Assembly (NCBI GenBank): GCA_051453625.1
Contig: JBOZIK010000001.1
Span: 162,516,200-162,564,722, forward strand
Reading direction: 5' to 3'
Source: Welwitschia mirabilis
Lineage: Eukaryota; Gnetophyta; Gnetopsida; Welwitschiales
DNA: 48,523 nucleotides
The notes below the pieces were generated by a model. The model was not told where the DNA came from and did not search any database. It saw nothing but the letters and a program-made list of their open reading frames with translations. A program made the position numbers and the translations under genes. The number at the start of each line of letters is the position of its first letter. Position 1 is the stretch's first letter. Below are positions 10,471-20,526 of the stretch, piece by piece.

Positions 10471-10921
10471 CATGGTTGTTGATTTTTCTAGATATTTTGG
10501 AGTACGCTTTCTTCATGCTAAATCTAATGCTTATGAAAACTTTATTAGAATTTGCAAGAAACTCCAAATTGAAAAAGGATATGTAATTAAGAAGATTCAA
10601 AGTAATCATAGTAGAGAGTCTGAGAATGAAAGATTTAGGTATTATTGCAATTCAAATGAAATTGATCATAAATTCTCAGCTCCAAAGATTTATCAACAAA
10701 ATTAGATATCTAAAAGAAAAAATCGAATACTATTAGATATGAAAAGAGTTATGTTAAATGACAAAGATATTTCAAAAAGATTTTGGGCTAAAGCAGTGAA
10801 CACAACATGTTATATTTCAAACAGAGTTTATTTAAGATCTAGAACTTTTAAAACTTCTTATGAACTTTAGAAAGGGAAGAACACAAATATATCTTATTTC
10901 AAAACCTTTGGAAGTAAGTAC
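10471..10921 (+). pseudogene. pol: Integrase core, segment 2 of element B
   Basis: ORF 10472-10705 encodes VVDFSRYFGVRFLHAKSNAY and later KGYVIKKIQSNHSRES. The expected Ser-Asp-His-Gly-x-Glu-Phe block has become SNHSRES, so the second catalytic Asp is lost. After a stop, RKNR and KRVMLNDKDISKRFWAKAVN continue the core to the gap at 10922. With the changed first Asp, this copy could not catalyse integration. Confidence 0.8.
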
Positions 10922-10976
10922 NNNNNNNNNNNNNNNNNNNNNNNNNNNNNNNNNNNNNNNNNNNNNNNNNNNNNNN
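10922..10976. other. Assembly gap, 55 N
   Basis: Fifty-five Ns. The flanks match uninterrupted sequence at about 12475-12540 in segment 3, so this is an ordinary sequencing gap with no jump in content. Confidence 0.9.
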
Positions 10977-11279
10977 GGATTTTCTTAGGGTACTCTCAAT
11001 CAAGTAGAAGCTTATAGAGTGTTTAAAAAACATACTCTTCATATGGAATAATCTATAAATGTGAAAATTCATGATGTATTTGATACCTCAAAATCCTCTG
11101 AACCTAATGAAGATTTAGTTCCTTCTTCTTTTTACCCTAACAGAGATGACTCGATAGATAAGACAATACCAAAAATTAAAGAACTCAAGGATCATCCCTT
11201 GGACTCAATCATTGGAAATGTTCAACAAGGTATTATCACTAAGAACTCTCTTAAAAATTTTAGTGCTCATATTTCTCTA
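10977..11279 (+). pseudogene. pol: Integrase-RT linker, segment 2 of element B
   Basis: This is the spacer between integrase and reverse transcriptase. It includes VKIHDVFDTSKSSEPNEDLV and KELKDHPLDSIIGNVQQG, the latter a well-conserved block just before copia RT. It matches 12590-12840 in segment 3. It ends at a second 100-N gap, so segment 2 never reaches RT. Confidence 0.8.
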
Positions 11280-11379
11280 NNNNNNNNNNNNNNNNNNNNN
11301 NNNNNNNNNNNNNNNNNNNNNNNNNNNNNNNNNNNNNNNNNNNNNNNNNNNNNNNNNNNNNNNNNNNNNNNNNNNNNNN
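11280..11379. other. Assembly gap, exactly 100 N
   Basis: The left flank is the linker just before RT and the right flank is protease, so content again jumps backwards. The identical length to the gap at 8531 suggests two scaffolding placeholders. Confidence 0.95.
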
Positions 11380-11990
11380 TCATTCTTACTGGTATCTTGA
11401 TAGTGATTTCTCTAGACATATGACAGGTGATAAGTCTAACTTCATTAAATTCAAGAAATATGATGGATTAGAAGTTATGTTTGATGATAATAGAAGAGCT
11501 CGAATTAAAGGAATTGGAAGCATCAGTGGAAGTAATCTACCAAATATTCATAATGTATTGTTTGTAAATGGTTTAAAGCATAATCTATTAAGTATTAATC
11601 AAATATGTAATAAGGGTTATAAAGCATCTTTTAATGAAAATAAGTGTCTAGTTAAACATGGTAAAACTAATCAGCTATTACTAGTAGCAACAAGACATGA
11701 AAATGTTTATTATGTAAATTAGTCAAATAATTTTATTTGTCTTTCTTCTCATGTTTAAGAAGATGTTATCTGTCATTAATGTTTAAGTCACATTATCTTT
11801 GAAAATTTGAAGAAAATATGTCATGGTGAGATTGTTAAAGGTCTTCCAAAATTTTTTATCACTCATAAAGGCTTATGTGATGCTTGCCAAAAAGGAAAAC
11901 AAACTAGAGCTTCTCATAAAGGAATAAGTAATATTACTACTAGCAAGCCTTTAGATTTAATTCATATGGATTTAGTTGACCCTATTTAAA
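11380..11990 (+). pseudogene. pol: Protease and pre-integrase, segment 3 of element B
   Basis: The protease motif reads YLDSDFSRHM: the Asp remains (11399-11401) but the Gly is Asp. ORF 11420-11722 continues through LFVNGLKHNLLSINQICNKG. ORF 11807-11989 carries the pre-integrase zinc region (CDACQKGKQTRASHK) and the integrase start LIHMDLVDPI, with the first catalytic Asp kept. Stops separate the pieces. By eye it is about 80-85 percent identical to segment 1, so it is a different copy and not the same reads placed twice. Confidence 0.8.
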
Positions 11991-12850
11991 TATAAAGATT
12001 ATCTAGAAAAATATACTTTTTAGTCATGCATGGTTGATGATTTTTCTAGATTTTCTTAGGTAGCCTTTATTCATGGAAAATTTGATGCTTATGACAACTT
12101 TATTAGAATTTGCAAGAAACTCCAAACTGAAAAAGGGTATGTTATTAATAAGATTTATAGTGATCATGGTAAAGAGTTTGAAAATAAAAGATTCAAATAT
12201 TATTGTAATTCAAATGGAATTAACCATGAATTTTCAGCTTCAAAGGCTCCTCAATAAAAAGGGATAGAAAAAAGAAAAAATCGAACATTATTAGATATTG
12301 CAAGAGTCATGCTAAATGACAAAGATATTTTAAAAAGATTTTTGGCTAAAGAAATGAACATAGTTTTTCATATTTAAAATAGAATTTATTTAAGAGCAGA
12401 AACTATTTAAAACTCCTTCTGAACTCTAGAAAGGGAAGAAGTAAAATATATCCTATTTTAAAACCTTTGGAAGTAAGTGCTTCATCCTAAGAGATAGAGA
12501 GAATATAGCTAAATTTTATTGTAAATATGGTGGAGTAATATTCTTGGGATACTATCAATTAAGTAGGGCTTATAGAGTGTTCAACAAACACACTCTTTAA
12601 ATGGAAGAATTTATAAATGTCAAAATTCATGATGTACTCGATACAACAAAATTCTCTAAGCCTGATGAAGATTTAGTTTCTCCTTCTTTCCACTATAACA
12701 GAGATAACTCAAGAGATAAGATAGCATCAAAAATCAAAGAACTTAAGGATCATCCTTTGGATTTAATCATTGGTAATGTTCAATAAGGCATAATCACTAG
12801 AAACTCTCTTAGGGATTTTAATGCTCATATTTCTCTATTATCTTAGGTGG
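11991..12850 (+). pseudogene. pol: Integrase core and linker, segment 3 of element B
   Basis: VDDFSRF near 12030, then KGYVINKIYSDHGKEFENK (about 12133-12190) keep the second catalytic Asp, and EKRKNRTLLDIARVMLNDKD follows. Frameshifts and stops divide the region. ORF 12601-12786 is the linker (VKIHDVLDTTKFSKPDEDLV, KELKDHPLDLIIGNVQ). This is the best preserved integrase of the three, though still not translatable as one protein. Confidence 0.8.
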
Positions 12851-13890
12851 AACTAAGAACTTTTGAGGATGTTGAATCTAATCCTTGTTGGATGAACATA
12901 ATGGAAGAATAACTTGAACAATTCTCTAGAAATTAGATGTGGCCACTTGTTTCTAAACTAGCTGGGAAAAATGTTATAGGCATAACATGGATTTTTAGAA
13001 ATAAAGTAAATGAAAGGAATGAGATTACCAAGAACAAAGCTAAACTTATGGCTCAAGGGTACTTTAAAAATAGAAGCATTAGATTATGATGACATATTTG
13101 CTCTTATTGCTAGAATAGAGTCTGTAAGGATATTTCTTACTTTTTCCTACTACAAGAAAATAAAAGTTTTTCAAATGGATGTAAAGAGTGCCTTTCTAAA
13201 TGGACACATTAAGGAAGAAGTTTATGTGAAATAACCATAAGGCTTTGCTAATCCTTATAAACTAGATTATGTATACAAACTTAACAAGTCTTTGTATCGG
13301 TTAAAACAAGCTCCTACAACATGGTATGAAAAACTTTCCTCTTTTTTACTTTAGCATGTTTTTACTAGAGGCTCTATTAATAGAACTTTATTTAGAAAAT
13401 TATTAAATTATGATTTAATTTTGTTTCAAATATATGTGGATGACATTATTTTTGGGTCAACTAATGAAAGCTTATCAAATGATTTTACAAATGTGATGAT
13501 TTTTGAGTTTGAAATGAGTATGGTTGGACTGGTTAACATGTTTTTAGGCTTATAAATCCAACAACATGAAGATGGTATCTTCATAATTCATAAGAAATAC
13601 TCTTCGGATCTAATTAAAAAATTTAAAATTAAAATGCCAAGTTTATGAACTCTCTAATGGTCATGAACATCAAGCTTTCTCTTGATGAAGAAGGCAAGGA
13701 TGTGAATCAAAAGTTATATCATAGCATTATTGAAAGTCTCTTATATCTAACAGCTAGTCATCCTTACATAGCATTTAGTATTAGTTTGTGTGCTAGGTAT
13801 CAAAGTAAACCAAAGGAATCTCATTTTATTACTGTAAAGAGAATACTTCACTATATAAAGAGTACTCCTGATTTTGATTTATGATATTTA
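12851..13890 (+). pseudogene. pol: Copia reverse transcriptase (RVT_2) of element B
   Basis: Reverse transcriptase copies element RNA into DNA in the virus-like particle. The copia fold is recognisable from VIGITWIFRNKVNERNEITK near 12980 to HYIKSTPDF at 13875. The first catalytic Asp is in QMDVKSAFLNG (13173-13203). The second motif YVDD is intact at 13433-13444 and is followed by IIFGSTNES. ORF 13010-13234 covers the fingers and ORF 13645-13884 the region before RNase H. Internal stops, including one after VYVK and one in the FLGLQI block, prevent translation. It is the only RT in element B, which fits segments 1 and 2 being partial. Confidence 0.9.
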
Positions 13891-13904
13891 ATTAATACTC
13901 CTTT

Positions 13905-14372
13905 AAGCTGAATAGGTGATAGTGATGCAGACTGGGCAAGCTGTAAAGATGATTGAAAGAGCACAAGTGGTGGATGTTGCTTCTTTGAAATTTTCCTTAC
14001 AACTTGGTATAATAAGAAACAATTCTCCATATCTCTCTCCACAGCTGAAGCTAAATACATGACTGCTGAAGATTGCTGCACTCAGACACTATGGATGAAA
14101 CAAACTTTAAAATACTATGGCCTAGACATCATAGAAGTTTCTATTTTATGAAATAACTCAAGTGCCATTCAAATTGCTCATAACCCAGTTCAATATACTC
14201 GCACCAAGTACATCGATCTTAGGAATCAATTTATCCAAGACTTGGTAGAAAAGAAATTTATTACACTAGAATATATTTGTCTTCAAGATTAATTGGCCGA
14301 CATTTTTATAAAACCTTTATGATCTGATCGCTTTACTACACTTCATTACTTTCTGCGTATCATGTCTGAAAA
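13905..14372 (+). pseudogene. pol: Copia RNase H of element B
   Basis: RNase H removes element RNA after first-strand synthesis. The text reads GDSDADWASCKDD, stop, KSTSGGCCF, then SLSTAEAKYMTAEDC near 14034-14076 and a degenerate NNSSAIQIAHNP. It closes with LADIFIKPL near 14293-14319 and FTTLHYFLRIMS. The catalytic carboxylates in DSDADW and AEAKY are kept, but at least three stops interrupt it. Pol ends here. Confidence 0.88.
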
Positions 14373-14968
14373 AGAGCTAAAAAACCCAATGCCAATTGAA
14401 TAATAGAGTTCATTTGATGGGTTCAAAACTTTCTTTGTTATATTAAATTAAACCCCGATAGACCTCCTTAGTAAAGTGGGGTAATTATTTATCTTTTGGT
14501 TTTTTTTGTTAAACTTATTTTTACTCTAGATCAACCAAATAGTATATCTGGGCTAATCAAATTCATCTTAGTATTTATTATTAAATCTTCTTGTCAATGG
14601 ATTGACAACCCTTTATTCTAAGGTCAACCTCATTAAGATCCTTTTTTGGTTAGATGAGGGCGACCACTCGTTATCTTTAGGTCGACCAACTTTGCCTCAC
14701 TTTTTTCTATAAAATCTTCCTCTCACAATATTAACTGCTTATAATTTATGGTTGATCATCATCTTACAGTTAAAATTTTAAAACTTTTACATGAGTTGAT
14801 CGATCTCGTCGATTTGTCGCTTGTATTTAAGGTAGTGTGCCATGGATTTTTAAATCTGCCTACCTCTTGTCAAATCCTCACTTGTATTTTTCCTCTTTTG
14901 TTGTTTTTCTCAGCTCTTATGGCCCACTCTTCTCCTTTCTTACATGTTTTCTTTAGATTTAGTCTTCA
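14373..14968 (+). other. Spacer between pol and the env-like relic
   Basis: No pol homology. Between 14520 and 14690 the GGTCGACC/GGGCGACC/GGTCAACC motif seen in the LTRs recurs (for example 14613, 14658, 14680). A 78-codon open stretch at 14748-14984 has a hydrophobic middle, but I see no support for it as a separate protein. Confidence 0.5.
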
Positions 14969-15650
14969 AATGGCTTCTCAGTAGTCAAGAGAGGGTTCGA
15001 GAAAGATAAGAAAGGAGTCTACTATCAAACCTCCTAGCTACATATTTTTAAGAATGAGTTTAGAGCAAATCAAGTATTTTGAAAAGAATTTTAAGTCCAG
15101 CCTTATTGCATTGAAGAGGACCTACAAACCTGTGTAGTTCCTCAATCTGAGGTTTAGAATATTCTTGAGGAAGTGAACTGGAGTTACTTCCTCCATCTCT
15201 CAGACACGTGTTATCCATTAATTACCCACTTATTCTATTCAAATGTTAGATTTGATGCTGCCCACTCTACTTTTATTACCTCTATTTTTTGATCATGAGA
15301 TGTACGTAATTACTGATTTGATAGCTTATCTCACTAGTATATGTGAAGGAAACATAGGAGAATATTGGCCCATGACTAAGTCCTTTGAAGAAAAGGACAT
15401 TTTCACTTAGCATGTATGTGGTACTACTCTTACCTAGAAGAAGACCCTCAAAGCCTTACAACTTCTTCCCAGGTTTCGTCTTTTACACTTAATTTTATCC
15501 TATAATTTCCTTCTTGTTACTAGGTACAAATATGAACTCTTCAACTATTGGGTCCTTCTTCTCTACTTGTTGGATTAAAGATGTGACATAAATGCTCTTA
15601 GCATTATGCTAAAGCCCATGGAAAATTATCTTTAGCCTTACAAGAGATGC
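14969..15650 (+). pseudogene. Env-like / plant transposon-domain ORF of a SIRE-type element
   Basis: SIRE-like elements carry an extra ORF between pol and the 3' LTR, often called env-like, of unproven function. Here a candidate start MASQ-stop-SREGSRK lies at 14969. In the frame covering 15158-15289, 44 codons are open and read NILEEVNWSYFLHLSDTCYP, then LITHLFYSN, giving the W..FL.L....YP.....FY.N pattern of the putative plant transposon domain. Another frame at about 15311-15640 gives DLIAYLTSICEGNIGEYWPM, then LLHLILSYNFLL and DINALSIMLKPM, matching the second half of such domains in character. At least six stops and one frame change are needed. The assignment rests on remembered motif shape and position. 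Confidence 0.6.
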
Positions 15651-16266
15651 TCCCTGCCGTATCCTTTTCTTATAAGGGGGATTTCTTAGTACTTTAACAT
15701 TTCTCATCTTGATTGATAGGAGATTCAGAAGCCCATCAGGCCCATGACTGTGCCACACTTTCCAACATGCATATATTTAAGAAGCCTGCTACTCCTTCAT
15801 GCCTAAGGATAAGGCCTCTCACACTCTAGAAATCCTTCATCTTTTTCACTGACTCAATTCTCGCACTTGGCATATCAAGGCTGCTCTCATCATTAGTGGT
15901 ACTCCAGTTACTGATACTTCTCAAAGCGAGTGTGCCTAATACTCTTAAGGATTGGAATCTGATTGAATTTTACTTCTCTCATTCTCACTGTACTTTCTAT
16001 CCTTGATTTCGTCAAAAAGGGGAAGAACACATTGAATTTTTTGTCATATGTACTTTGAAAGTGTTAATGTAAAATGTATTCCTTCATTTGTATCTCAAAA
16101 TTCAAATCTTTTGATTAACATAAAATGTTTTTTTTTTACTAATGAAAATCTCTCTAATGTCAACTATTTCTTTCCCTACAAAACTCATGTCAATTTAACT
16201 TGATTGCAAATTTATTTGATTATGAGGGAGTTCACATGTTAAAATAGTGTTTTTCCTCAATCAATG
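15651..16266 (+). other. Tail of the env-like region, unassigned
   Basis: Short open pieces in all frames. A pyrimidine-rich start gives way to AT-rich sequence near 16080. It probably contains the C-terminal end of the env-like ORF and the 3' untranslated part, but no motif is clear. Confidence 0.4.
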
Positions 16267-16279
16267 ATAAAGGGAAAGT
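16267..16279 (+). other. Polypurine tract of element B
   Basis: GATAAAGGGAAAG lies directly before the 3' LTR start at 16281, the place where plus-strand synthesis is primed in LTR retrotransposons. Confidence 0.8.
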
Positions 16280-16280
16280 T

Positions 16281-17533
16281 TGTTGAGAATCTATTGTTAT
16301 TGATCAAATTAATGAATTTTTATAGAGTTAGTTATTATACAAAGTTTTTCTAGAAGTGGGTGATCGCTATATAAATTTAGGCGATCAACCTGTTATATAA
16401 ACATATGCTGAACAATAAGTAGACAACCATATGAAATGAACAGGGTAACTGGACTATTAGTAAGACAAAACTACTTTAGTATCGGGCGACTAAGCTTTCA
16501 ACAGGGTGAATTAATTGTTAATCAGATAAATACCAGTTCTAGCATGGAAAACCATGTATGTTGCATAAGGAAACCGACTGTCAAATCTATTGCAGACTGA
16601 GACAAAAGTGGGTAACTGATCATATGCTAAAGGATGATTGAATTGTATTCTAGAAATTTCAGTTTACTAACAGTAAGGATAACTAACTGTTTAATTAACG
16701 GTAATCACATATTACCTAGAAATGATCATAAAGAGGTTGACTGATATCTCAAGTTAGGGTGACCTAAATAAGGTTGACCCCATATTTATTGAAGGGTAAA
16801 TAAATGTTCCTATACAATAGACTGATAAACCTAAGTCAAGAAAGGGTGATCGAATGAATCATATAAGGGCGACCAAAAGTTCCTATTTAAAAGACTAAAA
16901 AATTTAAATCAAGGAAGGGTGACTGAACGAAATGGACAAGGAGGACTGAGTTTATTTTAAGATCAACCCAATATACTACAAATATAATCATTATATTTTC
17001 ACAATTCATCAAAAAGTATGAAATCCATTATAACAATCCGCTTCTTATCTCCAAGTGGCTAACTTTTTAGGCTACTCTATCTAAGTACCTTTCTTTCTAA
17101 AGTGAAGGTCATCCCTTTTGAGATTGAACTGTTACATTAATCATTCTGTACTTGAATAAATATGAGTTTAGATTTCTTTTAGGATCTTTTCTTTGTACAT
17201 CACTTATAAGAACTTGCTATACCTCTTATTCTTGTGGAGCATAACTGTGCATTTGTGCACTTTGCTTATATAATTCTCTTCATAGTTGTGGATCAACCCC
17301 AAAATCCTCTAGTGAATATATAGGTTTATGATAAGCCTGAAAACCAACCTTTGATGTTAATCTATGCTAGCTAGAGATAGGTGATCTAAGAGCTGAAGGG
17401 TGGTGTCTATCCATCATTAAAATATTTTGTGATTTTTGGTGGTGTGTTTGACTTTTATTTGCAGGTCTTCAAAGTGGACGATTATTTTTCTTATGACCTA
17501 TTCATTCCCCTCTAGGTTCTATCCATATTTTTA
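16281..17533 (+). repeat. 3' LTR of element B
   Basis: It begins TGTTGAGAAT and matches 5208-6404 throughout, ending ATATTTTTA just before CTATC. The canonical terminal CA has decayed to A. At 1253 bp it is longer than the 5' copy, mainly because of a 73-bp tandem duplication at 16792-16937 (both units begin AAGGG and contain GTTCCTAT). Many GGGYRACC motifs persist. The TATA-like box of the 5' copy reads TCTAAAG here. Confidence 0.9.
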
Positions 17534-17538
17534 CTATC
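17534..17538. other. Right target-site duplication of element B
   Basis: CTATC, identical to 5203-5207 just left of the 5' LTR. Five bases is the usual copia duplication length. Confidence 0.8.
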
Positions 17539-17908
17539 ATAATTAGGCTTGATGAGGGGTGATGTTAAATATTTAAATACTCTTAAATTATCTTTGAGAA
17601 TGGTGTTTAAGCTAAAGAAAAAATTAATTAAAATTTAAAGTGATCAATGTTCATGATGTGAATTGAATTTCATACCACTCAAAACACATTAATAGTCTAT
17701 TACTGTTACGCCATTAATTAATTACTAGTAACAAACTAGCTTGATTACATTTTGAGCCTTTGCACCATGGATTTAACTTCGTTAATTGTATAGTGGACTG
17801 TGCACATGAAATGGAAATTGTAGGCTAACTCCACTATTCATCTCTTATTTGAGCTTACAAGTGCCTTGTGCAAAGTGAGAAAGACATGTACATAGCTGAA
17901 AAGTAGAA
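17539..17908. other. No gene recognised
   Basis: Flanking DNA right of element B. If the antisense primer-binding motif at 17909 is real, this would be untranslated leader of an older minus-strand retroelement cut by B's insertion. No gag motif is visible. Confidence 0.4.
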
Positions 17909-17920
17909 TCTTTGATACCA
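17909..17920 (-). other. Antisense primer-binding-site motif
   Basis: Read on the minus strand this is TGGTATCAAAGA, as in element A. The plus strand continues with TAGAAGGGGGTAATTATT, resembling the G-rich LTR edge after the site in element A. An eroded minus-strand LTR may start at about 17922, but its far end was not found. Confidence 0.4.
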
Positions 17921-19227
17921 GCTAGAAGGGGGTAATTATTAAAGTAGTTAATAGGTATTCAAGATCACTTCCTTAAGGTGAATGAAGTAGCACTCACAGT
18001 TAGAGGCGATAGGTTATTTTTGATAATGTTTTTAAATAATCATATTCAAATGTATGCTTAGCTAGTGATTCATTTATCATTAAAAAATGTCAGACAAGAT
18101 AAACTGATCTACGTTTATGCATGGAGGGAGGATGACACAATCTAAAATGGATGCGTTATGTAATGGATGCCTTCTTAGTTCCTAAATGCCCTTAACCTGT
18201 GTAATTTGGCCGAAAGGCCATCCCTAGTGAGTGATTTGTCTAGGATACTATTACAACTATTTTTTAAAAATTTTATTTTTAGTTTAAGAAAGCTTATAAA
18301 ACATCAAACTTGCTTAATTAGGAAACAGTAGAGGTAATAAATGTTAAAACAGTAATTCTAATAAATTTTGAAACAAGAAAACTTAATTTTTTTTGAAACA
18401 CTTAATGTTTGAAATGGTAAACCTATTTTTATGGGGCCATTTTCACCTTTTAAAAATAGCCAAATAAATGCACATAATTATAACGTGATCAAAAGGTGAA
18501 AAACATTGATACATATCAGCCAACTTATAGATATATATTTATAATATATATTTAATCTAGTGATATGAAACATGCATTTTTAGCAAATCAAATAGTCATC
18601 AGTCATGCATATTGGAAAATTTTTCTGACCTATCAAGGAAGAAATTCTCTCTCAGATCATAAAAACACCTTAAAATCACTTGATAAATAGGTGTTATGAA
18701 ATGGTCACACTGCAGTTGTCTTATCGATATCTCTAGTTCCTAATCGTTGTGCCTTCCCCAGAATTTATAACATGTTCCTCATTAATATGCCATTTCCTTT
18801 TATGCTTCTACATTTTCTCCTCATCTGTGTCACTTCTAAACATTACCCTACATCTTTAATCATTTCAAAATCCAGTCTTGATCTCTCATATGTGCCTTTG
18901 CTCTTCCATCTATCTCATCTGTGTGACACTCTAACACATTGTCTTCAGTCAAGAATATTTTGTATTGGTGCCTCTTAACACTCATGAGGCTTTTTTTGCA
19001 GTCTTCTAATCTCGTATGTATGTATTTATTTGATTTTCTCATGAATGCTTCCTCATAAATGTTAATTAAGTTGTCTAACACACCTTCCATTAGACAAAGA
19101 AGTAATGGAAGCATTGCTTATCACCATGTGATTTGTGTTTTTCAGTTTTTAAATCATCAAATTCATTTCTTTTCTTTCTCATTACAAAATGTTTTACCGT
19201 TCATGAAGGAGGAATTCATTGCTTTCT
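17921..19227. other. Unassigned, possibly an eroded LTR; contains a short hairpin
   Basis: No protein homology. TGGCC-GAAA-GGCCA at 18207-18220 is a perfect five-pair hairpin with a GAAA loop in an unusually GC-rich patch. An 84-codon minus-strand open stretch at 18860-19114 shows no family motif, and I do not call it a gene. Confidence 0.4.
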
Positions 19228-19490
19228 GTTAGGGGTCCACTATGGAAAATAGTTTGGTTAGGCAAAGTCGAGTTTTTCATCTACCTTTATGCAATCTAGT
19301 CTTTTAGATTTTTTATTAGGGATCCATTGTGGAAAGATAGTTTTTTTAGACAAAGTTGAGTTTTTCATCTACTTTTATGCAATCTAGACTTTTAGAGTTG
19401 CTGTTAGGGGTTCACCATGGAAAGATAGTTTGGTCAGGTAAAGTTGAGTTTTTCATCTAATTTTATGCAATCTAGCCTTTTAGAGTTCCC
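19228..19490. repeat. 87-88 bp tandem repeat, three units
   Basis: Units start at 19228, 19315 and 19403. Shared blocks include GGAAAGATAGTTTGGT, GAGTTTTTCATCTA and TTTATGCAATCTAG. Units two and three differ from unit one by scattered substitutions. Confidence 0.9.
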
Positions 19491-20510
19491 TTTAGCATTG
19501 CAAAGATTCCTACTTGAATTTGGATGGAAGCTTGCGGTTTTTGTTCTGAATTGCTATCTCAGGTCTGAGGGTTAGCTTTCGATGTAAGTAAAATTTTCTT
19601 GTTTATTGTTTCTTGCATTCTTTTGAGGCCTAACGTAGTCTAGATTTTAAGTTTTTTTCAAAATTTTATTAGCATTTACTGATATGCTCTTCATGAATGG
19701 GATTTTATTACTAGAGGTTTAAGGAGTTGGAATGCTTGTGAGACGGTTGTTATTTGATGTAATCTTAGAGATATGTATTTAAAAGAAAACTCAAATAACC
19801 ATCTATTTAAACTGGCACTCATAAAAGAATTAAGGACATTTGGAGGAGGTCTTAGTTTCAAGTCCCTTCAATAACTTTTTGAGGAACAAATTCTATATGT
19901 GTGAATATTTTATAGGTAAAGGAAATGTATATATAATCTTAAGAATGTATAGTTACAACATTAAACCCAAGTGTAATTATTAATGAATTGGTAATGATCT
20001 CTTATTGAGTCTTTAATGGAACTCTCCTCTATTATCTCAATATAACCCTTTGAATAAATATTGTTTAAACTCATACTGACAATTTTTACACTAATCAAAT
20101 ACTAATGAAGTTAGAACTTATAATGTTATACTTGTGTATACCTCACAACTTCTATGTTATACTTTAACACTTCTTGGATTCTTATTTGATCTAGGAATGC
20201 CTAGAATCCTCCTCTATATCTAATGCTCTTATTGATCAATCTCAAAGGTATACCAATTTGTCTTTTAAGGATAGACTAAATTCCATGTCTTTAGCACTTG
20301 GCGTTAAAGTAATTAGGATTTGTCTGAATATTGATTAAGCATTAATTTATACTTAAAAACTATTTACACATTTAATAATTTGGTTTGCTAAACCATGGAC
20401 CTTACTATATTCTTAGTTATTAGTCTCTTTCTCTTACTATCTAAATGGCCTTGCTCTAGCTAATCTAATGCTATCTCTATGACTATTAAGGTTAATAAAT
20501 GTTGACTCTA
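19491..20510. other. AT-rich, no gene recognised
   Basis: No coding homology. If the primer-binding-site motif at 20516 is real, part of this is an LTR ending near CTCTACA (about 20506-20512). Confidence 0.4.
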
Positions 20511-20515
20511 CATTT

Positions 20516-20526
20516 TGATATCAGAG
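20516..20526 (+). other. Primer-binding-site-like motif
   Basis: TGATATCAGAG differs by one base from TGGTATCAGAG and follows an LTR-like end CTCTACA by three bases. No gag was recognised downstream within 2 kb and the partner LTR was not found, so the element is undefined. Confidence 0.45.

Larger units (their letters stand above)
5208..17533 (+). mobile_element. Element B: full-length SIRE-like Ty1/copia retrotransposon
   Basis: Two diverged LTRs (5208-6404 and 16281-17533) flank a primer-binding site, gag, protease, integrase, RT, RNase H, an env-like relic and a polypurine tract in copia order. CTATC occurs immediately outside both ends (5203-5207 and 17534-17538), which supports one insertion event. 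The long LTRs and the extra ORF after pol point to the SIRE/Maximus lineage. The interior is unusual: three gag-pol segments (6482-8530, 8631-11279, 11380-14372) overlap in content and are separated by two gaps of exactly 100 N. By eye the LTRs agree at roughly 80-85 percent, so the insertion is old. All ORFs are broken. Confidence 0.9.

Noticed and set aside
14748-14984. Separate hydrophobic protein gene after pol
   Set aside because: It lies in the spacer of element B, overlaps the env-like start in another frame and matches no family.
18860-19114. 84-codon minus-strand ORF as a gene
   Set aside because: No recognisable motif, an overlapping open stretch on the other strand, and no promoter or conserved context.
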